Assembly: GCA_947628655.1 (NCBI GenBank)
Contig: CANRAS010000017.1
Location: 1-44,518 of the forward strand
DNA length: 44,518 bases
Reading direction: 5' to 3'
Source: an uncultured Clostridia bacterium
GTDB lineage: Bacteria > Bacillota > Clostridia > Oscillospirales > Ruminococcaceae
Of this stretch, positions 8,566 through 15,440 are shown one piece after another (the stretch's first letter is position 1; each line of letters starts with the position of its first letter). The notes under the pieces were generated by a model. The model worked only from the letters and a program-made list of their open reading frames with translations. It was not told the DNA's origin and did no database searches. Position numbers and translations under genes: made by a program.

Positions 8566-8827
8566 TAGAGAATAGTTGCTAGAGATTAGTTAATTGTGCG
8601 CACTTCGTGCGCGGAAAGATTGTCTTTGAATGATTAGGTTGACACACTCGGTCAAAGCCACACTTGCACGGACGGTGCAGGTGCGTATTGACTTAAAGAC
8701 AATCTTTCTGTCCGCCGTAGGCTGTGGCAGGATGCCACATCGTTTCGCCTAAAGCGTCGGCACGATGCCGACGCAAAAAAGCGAAACAGCGGACACACTA
8801 AAACTAATCTCTAATCTCTATTCTCTA
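8566..8827. repeat. Inverted-repeat element upstream of glyQS
   Basis: Outer arms TAGAGAATAG (8566-8575) and CTATTCTCTA (8818-8827) are exact inverted repeats. Inside are a GTGCGCACTTCGTGCGC hairpin, AGATTGTC and GACAATCT inner motifs around a short core (about 8625-8705), and a variant of module F (8742-8787). No gene is visible. Confidence 0.8.
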
Positions 8828-8836
8828 GCTACTATT

Positions 8837-9367
8837 TTACAGCCATATCAGCCCTCCGCGCCTATGGTTCAGGCGTTCAACCTCCCGCATAAACTCCTGT
8901 TCATACAGAATAAAGTCCTCAATGCTGTCGGCGGTACTGCTCATTTCACTTACAAAGGCTTTGAACTCCGTTTCAAGCATTACTTCGTGGAACATATTCT
9001 CGTAACGGTCTAAGAAGTTCCGCATAGCGGGCGCGGCTGAAACTACTTTGTCCCGCTTGTCTTTCAAAACCGTAGGCACTTTGACGTTCTCGAAATAATC
9101 GCATACGCCGCGAAGTGCATTGACGGCTGTTTCGGCTCGCTTTTTGTTTTCGCGGACAAGGTTAAGCACGGCGGGCATACCGTTTGCGCGGTACTCCGCG
9201 GTAATTTCGTTCGTAATAACCGCGAGTTCCGTGAAATTTTCATCGAAAATATCGTTCTGCTTTTTGGCTTTATTGATATTTCCGTTTGATATTAAAACCA
9301 AACAAAGCGGGATAATCACCGCCGTAACAAGCGGGAGTACAACCGCGAGGACTCTGTTCTTTTTCAT
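8837..9367 (-). CDS. Membrane-anchored protein of unknown function
   Basis: 176 residues, not recognised. One N-terminal hydrophobic helix (about 8-27, VLAVVLPLVTAVIIPLCLVL) after MKKNR suggests an anchored or signal-peptide-bearing protein. The rest is charged and predicted largely helical (NINKAKKQNDIF, ENKKRAETAVNAL, EFMREVERLNHRR), compatible with a four-helix or coiled-coil extracytoplasmic domain. There are no catalytic motifs. It ends 10 bp after the glyQS-side repeat element and starts 32 bp downstream of ilvE, so it may be transcribed with ilvE. Confidence 0.6.
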   Translation of the reverse strand: MKKNRVLAVVLPLVTAVIIPLCLVLISNGNINKAKKQNDIFDENFTELAVITNEITAEYRANGMPAVLNLVRENKKRAETAVNALRGVCDYFENVKVPTVLKDKRDKVVSAAPAMRNFLDRYENMFHEVMLETEFKAFVSEMSSTADSIEDFILYEQEFMREVERLNHRRGGLIWL

Positions 9368-9399
9368 AAAAATTTACGGTTTAAATCAGATTTTAAATC

Positions 9400-10464
9400 T
9401 TAGATTTTAACAATCCAGCCCATATCGTCGGGAATTTTTCCGTACTGTATACCCGTCATCGTGTCGTACAGTTTCTGCGAGATAGGACCTATCTTGTTAT
9501 CGTTTATCGTCATTATCTTGTCGCCCCATTTAAGGTGACCTACGGGCGAGATAACCGCCGCCGTACCCGTGCCGAACACCTCGTCCAGCTTGCCGCTGTC
9601 GTAAGCCTCGGCTACTTCCTGAATGGTTATCCTGCGCTCCGATACTTTCATACCCCACTTTTGGCAGAGTTCAATAGATGATTTTCTAGTAATTCCGGGA
9701 AGTACAGAACCCGTAAGTTTCGGCGTTATTACTTCACCGTCGATAACGAAGAAAATATTCATTGAGCCTACTTCTTCGATATACTTCTGTTCCACGCCGT
9801 CAAGCCAGAGAACCTGTTCATAATCCTGATTATGCGCTTCGTCCTGACCTTTAAGGGAAATAGCGTAGTTCGCGGCGGTCTTTGCGAAACCCGTACCGCC
9901 TCTTACGGCTCTTACATATTTCTCCTCGACATAGATTTTCACGGGGTTCAAGCCCGTTGAATAGTACGCGCCCGACGGCGAGAGGATAATCATAAACAGA
10001 TAGTGGTCTGCGGGTCTTACGCCGACATACGGGTCTGTCGCGAAGATGAACGGGCGAATGTAAAGCGACGCGCCGTCCGTATGCGGTATCCAGTCCTTTT
10101 CGAGTTCAATAAGCTGTTTCAGCGCGCTTAGTACGAACTCCTCGTCTATCTTAGGAATGACCATTCTTTCAGCGGAAACGTTCATGCGCTTGAAGTTTTC
10201 ATCGGGTCTGAAAAGCTGAATAGAGCCGTCCGCCGTGCGGTATGCTTTCAGTCCCTCGAAAATTTCCTGTCCGTAGTGCAGGCACATAGCGGCGGGCGAC
10301 AGCGAAATTTCGCCGTAAGGCACGATACGCGCGTTATGCCAGCCCTCGCCCGTGTCGTAGTTCATCACGAACATATGGTCCGTAAAGATATGCCCGAACC
10401 CTAATTTGGTTTCATCAGCGGGCTTTTCCTTTGGCGCTGTTGTCTTTTGAACTTTGATTTCCAT
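9400..10464 (-). CDS. ilvE: Branched-chain amino acid aminotransferase
   Basis: 354 residues, fold-type IV PLP enzyme. It transfers amino groups between glutamate and the 2-oxo acids of Val, Leu and Ile. The long BCAT subtype is indicated by HYGQEIFEGLKAYR, the PLP-Lys segment GGTGFAKTAANYA, EVGSMNIFFV and GSVLPGITRKS. The start at 10464 is preceded by AAGGAAGG at good spacing. An in-frame ATG 24 codons upstream would start between the promoter and this ribosome binding site and adds no family sequence. It has its own promoter at 10527-10555. Confidence 0.95.
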   Translation of the reverse strand: MEIKVQKTTAPKEKPADETKLGFGHIFTDHMFVMNYDTGEGWHNARIVPYGEISLSPAAMCLHYGQEIFEGLKAYRTADGSIQLFRPDENFKRMNVSAERMVIPKIDEEFVLSALKQLIELEKDWIPHTDGASLYIRPFIFATDPYVGVRPADHYLFMIILSPSGAYYSTGLNPVKIYVEEKYVRAVRGGTGFAKTAANYAISLKGQDEAHNQDYEQVLWLDGVEQKYIEEVGSMNIFFVIDGEVITPKLTGSVLPGITRKSSIELCQKWGMKVSERRITIQEVAEAYDSGKLDEVFGTGTAAVISPVGHLKWGDKIMTINDNKIGPISQKLYDTMTGIQYGKIPDDMGWIVKI

Positions 10465-10526
10465 GTCAAATACCTTCCTTTTTGCTTTAGGGGAGTTTTG
10501 CTCTCCGTATTTATTTATACATAGAT

Positions 10527-10555
10527 ATTGTAGCACTTTTTGTTTAAATTGTCAA
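10527..10555 (-). promoter_or_regulatory. ilvE promoter
   Basis: Read on the minus strand: TTGACA (10550-10555), 17 nt, TACAAT (10527-10532). The leader of about 60 nt contains a small GGAG/CTCC stem-loop but no recognisable attenuator. Confidence 0.75.
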
Positions 10556-10564
10556 GTAGTTTGA

Positions 10565-10984
10565 TAGAGAATAGCCGAGTAGTTGCTAGAGAATAGTAGT
10601 TAGTAGTTAGTAATAGAGTTGCCCGCCGTAGGCGGGCAATTTTAGATTGTCCTTTAATTAATATGCCCCTGCACCGCGGTGCAGGGGCGTATTGCTTTTA
10701 AGACAACCTAGCCCGCGTTTTGCGCAAAGCGCAAAACAACGGCGCGACAGCGCCGTTAATTCGCCGTCAGGCGAATTGCGGGCGGTCGGGCAGCGGCGCG
10801 GTACGGGCGGTAAGGGCGCGTTTGACGCGGGACGGTAAACTAATGCGGGATAAGGGAATGGGGCGCTTGAGTTGAGCCACCCAAACCTCACGGACGTTGC
10901 AGGGGCGTATTGATTTAAAGACAATCTAAAATTGCCCGCCTACGGCGGGCAACTCTATTACTAATTACTAACAACTATTCTCTA
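10565..10984. repeat. Full-length modular inverted-repeat element (ilvE-serA spacer)
   Basis: The clearest complete element. TAGAGAATAG arms occur at 10565-10574 and 10587-10596, and the opposing CTATTCTCTA at 10975-10984. Next inward are TTGCCCGCC/GGCGGGCAA hairpins (about 10619-10639 and 10931-10951), then AGATTGTC and GACAATCT, a perfect 24-bp palindrome (10665-10688), and the cloverleaf core. Bases 10642-10984 form an inverted repeat with 19579-19921. Confidence 0.85.
10711..10880 (+). repeat. Cloverleaf intergenic repeat, copy 2
   Basis: GCCCGC (10711-10716) and GCGGGC (10778-10783) close three hairpins with loops AAA, GACA and GTCA. The tail runs to GAGCCAC. An 88-codon open frame crosses it on the minus strand, but I regard that as a by-product of the repeat. 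Confidence 0.85.
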
Positions 10985-10988
10985 AAAA

Positions 10989-12152
10989 CTACTTAACCAC
11001 TCGCACTCCAACAACATTTTCAACCGCTTCCAGCTTATCTTCAATGCCGTTTGTGTTGCCTTTAACGTCAAGGCAGGTGTACGCGTAGTCTTTCTTGGAC
11101 TTGCTTTCCATATTCTCAATGTTAAGCCCCGCCGCCGATACGGGCGCGGTTATGCTGTTGATTACGCCCTCGACGTTCTTGTGGATAACGCATATTTTCG
11201 CGTCGCCCGTGACGGGCATTGCCATATTCGGCAGGTTTACGGAGTTTTTGATGTTGCCGTGTTCGATATAATCAATAAGTTCGTTTACCGCCATAACAGC
11301 GCAGTTGTCCTCGCTTTCGGGAGTGGACGCGCCGAGGTGCGGGAGTACTATAACATTCTCGTGTCCGATAAGCGTATCAGAGCCGAAGTCCGTTACATAG
11401 CAAGCCATTCCGCCGTTGTCAAGAGCCGCGAGAACGTCGCTTTCTGCTACGAGCGAATCGCGCGAGAAATTAAGCAGACGTACGCTCTTCTTCATGAGCG
11501 CTATAGCGTCGGCGTTTATCATACCCTTTGTATCGGGAGTTGCGGGAACGTGCAGGGTAATGTAATCGCACGTTTCGTAAATCTCTTTAACGTCCTTTAC
11601 ATACTTCACCTTGCCCGAAAGTTTCAGCGCGTGTTCTACGTTGAGGAACGGGTCGTAGCCTATTACGTCCATTCCGAGAGCCGCCGCTGCGTTCGCAACG
11701 AGTACGCCGATTGCTCCCAAACCGACAACGCCGAGTTTCTTGCCCATTATTTCGGGACCTACAAACTGGCTCTTGCCTTTTTCAACTAGTTTTGAAACCT
11801 CGTCGCCCTTGCCTTTGAGGGTCTTTACCCATTCCATAGACGCGGGAATTTTGCGCGACGAGAGCAAAAGCGCGCAAATCACGAGTTCTTTAACCGCGTT
11901 CGCGTTCGCGCCGGGAGTATTGAATACCACAACGCCGTTTTCACTGCACTTGTCTATCGGGATATTGTTTACACCCGCGCCCGCTCTTGCAATCGCAAGA
12001 AGATTAGAGCCGAGTTCCATATCGTGCATAGCCGCGCTGCGCACGAGTATCGCGTCGGGATTTGCCGCGCCGTCGCTTACGGTGTATTTGCTCTTGTCGA
12101 ACAAGTCCGTACCGCAGGACGCGATTTTGTTTAATGTTTGAATGTTGTACAT
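10989..12152 (-). CDS. serA: D-3-phosphoglycerate dehydrogenase
   Basis: 387 residues. It oxidises 3-phosphoglycerate with NAD, the first step of serine synthesis. The substrate-binding segment has RAGAGVNNIP and NTPGANANAV. The Rossmann motif GLGAIGVLVANAA is clear, followed by DPF, HVPATPDTKGMI, NFSRDSLV and the catalytic His in LPHLGASTPES. A C-terminal ACT domain (about 315-387, IHKNVEGVINSITAPV) is present without the long intervening domain of larger SerA proteins. It lies downstream of serC and a DUF6440 gene in the same direction, but a 99-bp repeat element (12180-12278) separates it from them. Confidence 0.95.
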   Translation of the reverse strand: MYNIQTLNKIASCGTDLFDKSKYTVSDGAANPDAILVRSAAMHDMELGSNLLAIARAGAGVNNIPIDKCSENGVVVFNTPGANANAVKELVICALLLSSRKIPASMEWVKTLKGKGDEVSKLVEKGKSQFVGPEIMGKKLGVVGLGAIGVLVANAAAALGMDVIGYDPFLNVEHALKLSGKVKYVKDVKEIYETCDYITLHVPATPDTKGMINADAIALMKKSVRLLNFSRDSLVAESDVLAALDNGGMACYVTDFGSDTLIGHENVIVLPHLGASTPESEDNCAVMAVNELIDYIEHGNIKNSVNLPNMAMPVTGDAKICVIHKNVEGVINSITAPVSAAGLNIENMESKSKKDYAYTCLDVKGNTNGIEDKLEAVENVVGVRVVK

Positions 12153-12179
12153 TTCAATTACCTGCTTTCCGTTTAGTAG

Positions 12180-12278
12180 TTAGAGAATAGAAAAATAGAG
12201 ATTAGTTTTTGCCCAGCGGGGGCAAAAACTAACGACCGGAGAATTATCCGCACAGCGGATAACTCGGCTATTCTCTAA
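12180..12278. repeat. Compact inverted-repeat element inside the ser cluster
   Basis: TTAGAGAATAG (12180-12190) and CTATTCTCTAA (12268-12278) are exact inverted repeats. They enclose a 13-bp perfect stem with a 5-nt loop (12202-12232) and TTATCCGC/GCGGATAA with a 3-nt loop (12244-12262). It lacks the cloverleaf core, so it resembles a minimal form of the family. Confidence 0.8.
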
Positions 12279-12282
12279 TCAC

Positions 12283-12618
12283 TTAATTATTATCAAGTTT
12301 CGGGGTTGATGTTTCCCCGTGCATTTCAAGCTGTTCATCGGCTATCACGTCAACGCTGACAGGCGAAACTATCGGCTTGCCGTTTTTGTCATAGAGAACG
12401 CTAAGCGAGGAGTATTCCCCCGATTGCCTTATGGCAACATAATTCACGCCCGTCATTCGGTCAACTACAACCATATAGTCAAAATTCGCGTCATCGCTGT
12501 CTTTGCGGGCGTGCGCCCGTATGTCGTAGCTGAACTTTTCCTTTATCCTAAATCTGGACAGGTTTAGCGTTTCCTTTTCGCCGTTTGGGTTTTCGCCTTT
12601 GGTATTGCTAACGTTCAT
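12283..12618 (-). CDS. DUF6440-like small protein
   Basis: 111 residues. The central part (NFDYMVVVDRMTGVNYVAIRQ, then a SVLYDKNGKPIV-like end) matches my memory of DUF6440 proteins, small cytosolic beta-rich proteins of unknown function in Firmicutes. There is no signal peptide or membrane segment. It starts 3 bp after the serC stop and precedes serA, so it is probably cotranscribed with serine genes. A role in that pathway is only suggested by position. The ribosome binding site is weak (AAGG very close to the ATG), which may mean translational coupling to serC. Confidence 0.6.
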   Translation of the reverse strand: MNVSNTKGENPNGEKETLNLSRFRIKEKFSYDIRAHARKDSDDANFDYMVVVDRMTGVNYVAIRQSGEYSSLSVLYDKNGKPIVSPVSVDVIADEQLEMHGETSTPKLDNN

Positions 12619-12621
12619 ACC

Positions 12622-13701
12622 TTAGCCGTTCTCAGCCTCGAACTTCTTCATAAACTCTACTAACTTTTCAACGCCCTCGATAGGCATTGCGTTGTAGATT
12701 GACGCGCGCATACCGCCGACGGTTCTGTGACCTTTGAGGTTCTCAAAGCCTGCGGCTTTGCTCTCCTTTACGAACTTCGCGTCAAGTTCTTCATTGCCCG
12801 TAACGAACGGAACGTTCATCAGCGAACGGTCCTCGGGGCGTACAGTTCCTTTAAACAGCTTGCTCTGGTCTAGGAAGTCATAGAGTATCTTCGCTTTCTT
12901 TTCGTTCAGTTCTTTCATAGCCGAAAGACCGCCCATTTTCTTTATCCACTTGAACACTTTTCCGCAGATATAGATAGCGTAGCAGTTCGGTGTGTTGTAA
13001 AGCGAACCGTTGTCCGCTTGTGTTTTCCACTTCAGCATTGTCGGAGTACCCGGCAGAACATCATCGGTGATAAGGTCCTCACGGATTATCGAGATAACAA
13101 GCCCCGCAGGTCCTACATTCTTCTGAACGCCGCCGTAGATAACGCCGTACTTCGTCACATCTACGGGTTCGCTTAAAAAGCAGGAGGAAACGTCCGCCAC
13201 AAGGATTTTGCCCTTTGTATTCGGCAGAGTTTTGAACTTCGTGCCGTAAATCGTGTTATTCTCGCAGATATAAACATAGTCCGCGTCGTCGGGAATAGGC
13301 AGGTCGGAGCAGTCGGGAATATACGAGAACGTTTTGTCCGCAGAGGACGCGACCTCGACAGCCTCGCCGAACAATTTCGCCTCCTGATACGCTTTCTTCG
13401 CCCATTGACCCGTGATTATGTACGCGGCTTTTTTGTTCTTCATAAGGTTCATCGGAACAGCCGCGAACTGCTGTGACGCGCCGCCCTGCAAAAACAGCAC
13501 CTTATAATTGTCGGGGATATTCATAAGTTCGCGAATATCCTTTTCGGCGGTCTTGATTATATCGTCGTAAGCCTTTGAACGGTGCGACATCTCCATTACC
13601 GACATACCCGTGCCGTTATAGTCGAGCATTTCGTCCGCCGCCTCTTTAAGTACCTCTTCGGGCAGTACAGCGGGACCCGCGCTGAAATTGTAAACTCTCA
13701 T
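12622..13701 (-). CDS. serC: Phosphoserine aminotransferase
   Basis: 359 residues, fold-type I class V PLP enzyme. It converts 3-phosphohydroxypyruvate to phosphoserine using glutamate. Evidence: N-terminal NFSAGPAVLPEEVL, GTGMSVMEMSHRS, the cofactor loop FLQGGASQQFA, DVSSCFLSEP, PLP Lys in YGGVQKNVGPAG, and C-terminal GHRTVGGMRASIYNAM. AGGAGG precedes the ATG. It is first in the serC-DUF6440-serA cluster, with a consensus promoter at 13762-13790. serB is not in the window. Confidence 0.96.
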   Translation of the reverse strand: MRVYNFSAGPAVLPEEVLKEAADEMLDYNGTGMSVMEMSHRSKAYDDIIKTAEKDIRELMNIPDNYKVLFLQGGASQQFAAVPMNLMKNKKAAYIITGQWAKKAYQEAKLFGEAVEVASSADKTFSYIPDCSDLPIPDDADYVYICENNTIYGTKFKTLPNTKGKILVADVSSCFLSEPVDVTKYGVIYGGVQKNVGPAGLVISIIREDLITDDVLPGTPTMLKWKTQADNGSLYNTPNCYAIYICGKVFKWIKKMGGLSAMKELNEKKAKILYDFLDQSKLFKGTVRPEDRSLMNVPFVTGNEELDAKFVKESKAAGFENLKGHRTVGGMRASIYNAMPIEGVEKLVEFMKKFEAENG

Positions 13702-13761
13702 TGGATTTCCTCCTGTTATATTTTACCAATTTATTTTAGGGTAATTTACCCCACTATTCCC

Positions 13762-13790
13762 ATTATATTACTTTTTGGGGAATATGTCAA
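13762..13790 (-). promoter_or_regulatory. serC promoter
   Basis: Minus strand TTGACA (13785-13790), 17 nt, TATAAT (13762-13767): a perfect consensus. A GGGTAA/TTACCC palindrome (about 13739-13751) lies just downstream, near the expected transcription start, and could be an operator or a small hairpin. Confidence 0.85.
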
Positions 13791-13903
13791 GGGGGTAAAT
13801 GGGGGTTTTGGGGAAAATTCATTTGGATTTCGTGGAGAGGGGGCGCAGTTAACAGTTAACAGTGCATAGTGCTGAGTGCATAGTATGAATAGAGTTGCGC
13901 CCT

Positions 13904-13949
13904 GTTTCGCTTTGCTGTCGGCGCATCGTGCGCCGACTTTGGGCGAAAC
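13904..13949. repeat. Module F nested hairpin, copy 2
   Basis: Inverted copy of 10-55 with the same GTTTCGC/GCGAAAC outer stem and GTCGGCGCA/TGCGCCGAC inner stem. An AACAGTTAACAGTGCATAG-type arm (13850-13890) precedes it. The 13850-14265 spacer holds only repeat modules. Confidence 0.8.
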
Positions 13950-14034
13950 GGTAGCGGCGTCCTGCCGCTACCTTGCGGGCGCGGATTAGATTGTCTTTGG
14001 GTCAATACGTTGTTCGCATTATCGCGCGTTCGGC

Positions 14035-14206
14035 GTGGCTCAATTCAAGCGCCCCTTGCCCTTATCCCGCATTAGTTTACCGTCCAGCGTATTAACGCGC
14101 CTGCACCGTCCGTACCGCGCCTTTGCGCGGCCGCCCGCAATTCGCCTGACGGCGAATTAACGGCGCTTACGCGCCGTTGTTTTGCGCTTTGCGCAAAACG
14201 CGGGCT
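14035..14206 (-). repeat. Cloverleaf intergenic repeat, copy 3
   Basis: Inverted orientation relative to copy 1. GCCCGC (14133-14138) and GCGGGC (14200-14205) enclose the three hairpins, with loops AAA, GTAA and GTCA when read on the minus strand. Confidence 0.85.
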
Positions 14207-14292
14207 AGGTGATACAGGCGCACTACGACCCGCAGGTCTTACTTCTTACTTCTAACTTCTCTAAAATCCACCCATAATTTAAAATAAACCCC

Positions 14293-14321
14293 TTGACAAT
14301 TAATAATCCCCGTGCTATAAT
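14293..14321 (+). promoter_or_regulatory. Promoter of the HExxH/CxxC protein gene
   Basis: TTGACA (14293-14298), 17 nt, TATAAT (14316-14321). This shows that an in-frame start at 14293 lies inside the promoter and cannot be used; translation should start at 14356. Confidence 0.85.
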
Positions 14322-14355
14322 AAACGTAAGAATATCTAAAAGGTGGTGTACGGTT

Positions 14356-14985
14356 ATGCAAATAGGAAATGCTGTCGGCGGAGCGGGGCTTTACGGTTCG
14401 GAAAACGCGCCTGCAACCAAGGAAAACATCACGGGTACTATTCAAAAACTTCAGCGTCAGCTTGACGAGTTCAGGCGCGGGAACGGCGTATCGGGTTCGG
14501 AAAAGCTGAACAGCCGTGCGCTTAACCTCGAACAGCGCATTGATAACCTTAAAAAGCGTTTGGATAAGCTGGAAGAAAAGCAGGACGGCGAGTGCCAGAC
14601 CTGCAAGAACCGCAAGTATCAGGACGAGAGCGACGACCCCGGCGTTTCGTTCCAGTCCGCGCAGACGATAGCGAAAGGCGCGGTTGCGGCGGCGGTGCGC
14701 GGTCACGAGCAGGAACACGTCGTGCGCGAACGTGCCAAAGCCGAGCGCGAGGGGCGCGAAGTCGTATCGCAGAGCGTGGTTATCAAGACCGCAGTCTGCC
14801 CCGAATGCGGTGACACATACGTCGCAGGCGGTGAAACGACGACCGTTACGAGAACGATAGTTGACAATTCCTCGAAAAACGATTTCGCCGGCAAGGGCAA
14901 GGAAAACCCGCTGGAGTGGAAGTTCAGCGCCGGCGATTATAAACAGGAAATCGAAAAAGGGCAGTTCTTAAATGTGCTGGTGTAA
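14356..14985 (+). CDS. Putative HExxH metallopeptidase-like protein with CxxC pairs
   Basis: 209 residues. A charged helical region (25-77, IQKLQRQLDEF, LEQRIDNLKKRLDKLEEK) looks like a coiled coil. C80xxC83 and C148xxC151 (CPECG) could bind a metal together. Between them is HEQEH (117-121), a match to the HExxH zinc-protease signature inside VRGHEQEHVVRERAKAE. SprA-related putative metalloproteases carry a similar VRxHEQxH segment, so that family is my best guess. There is no signal peptide or membrane segment, so it is predicted cytosolic. AGGTGG lies 10 nt before the ATG. It stands alone behind its own strong promoter. Protease activity is not shown. Confidence 0.6.
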   Translation: MQIGNAVGGAGLYGSENAPATKENITGTIQKLQRQLDEFRRGNGVSGSEKLNSRALNLEQRIDNLKKRLDKLEEKQDGECQTCKNRKYQDESDDPGVSFQSAQTIAKGAVAAAVRGHEQEHVVRERAKAEREGREVVSQSVVIKTAVCPECGDTYVAGGETTTVTRTIVDNSSKNDFAGKGKENPLEWKFSAGDYKQEIEKGQFLNVLV

Positions 14986-15023
14986 GTTTAAATTGTTTAA
15001 ATTAAAGATTATTTACGAGTTCT

Positions 15024-15202
15024 CCCCCGCCTACGGCGGGGGAGAACTGCGGATAAATTATGGTTAGTGTTCTCCCCGCCGACGGCGGGGAGAACGCTTG
15101 TGTTATAACAGCCCACGGCGGGAAAGCATTTGCGTTATAATAGTTTACGGCGGGGAATGTTTGTGTTATTATACATACGGCAGGTGAAACGCTATGTTAT
15201 AA
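15024..15202. repeat. Degenerate tandem hairpin array
   Basis: Five units centred on ACGGCGGG-like cores at 15033, 15082, 15115, 15147 and 15177 (spacing 49, 33, 32 and 30 bp). The first two keep full CCCCGCC/GGCGGGG hairpins. In the later ones the left arm decays (AGCCC, AGTTT, TACAT) while TGTTATAAT-like linkers persist. The rest of 14986-15440 holds the kinase promoter and a GACAATCT/TCCGC arm fragment (15325-15350). Confidence 0.65.
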
Positions 15203-15234
15203 TTGCCAAAAATCAAAAAATTCCTAAAAAATAC

Positions 15235-15263
15235 TTGAATATAGTAAACATTTGTGGTATAAT
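15235..15263 (+). promoter_or_regulatory. Promoter of the phosphorelay cluster
   Basis: TTGAAT (15235-15240), 17 nt, TATAAT (15258-15263), about 170 nt upstream of the hybrid kinase. It lies just after the degenerate hairpin array. The leader contains repeat fragments but no gene. Confidence 0.7.
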
Positions 15264-15440
15264 GGTATTTGGAAATTTAGTTTTATCGTTGGGACTAAAG
15301 AGGACGCGCAGCAACGCTGCAACCAAAAGACAATCTAAATCGTCCGCGAAGCGGACACATTTGCTATACACTGTGCATTATACACTATGCACTATAAACT
15401 GCGCCCTCTCTTACTTCTTACTCCTTAAAGGTAACCTAAA

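Noticed and set aside
10658-10924. 88-codon minus-strand open frame, almost identical to one at 19639-19905 (plus strand), with similar frames at 67-354 and 32338-32541
   Set aside because: These lie entirely within the cloverleaf repeats, have no ribosome binding site and cross the palindromes. Similarity between them follows from the repeat and not from protein conservation. They could be mis-annotated as a conserved protein family.
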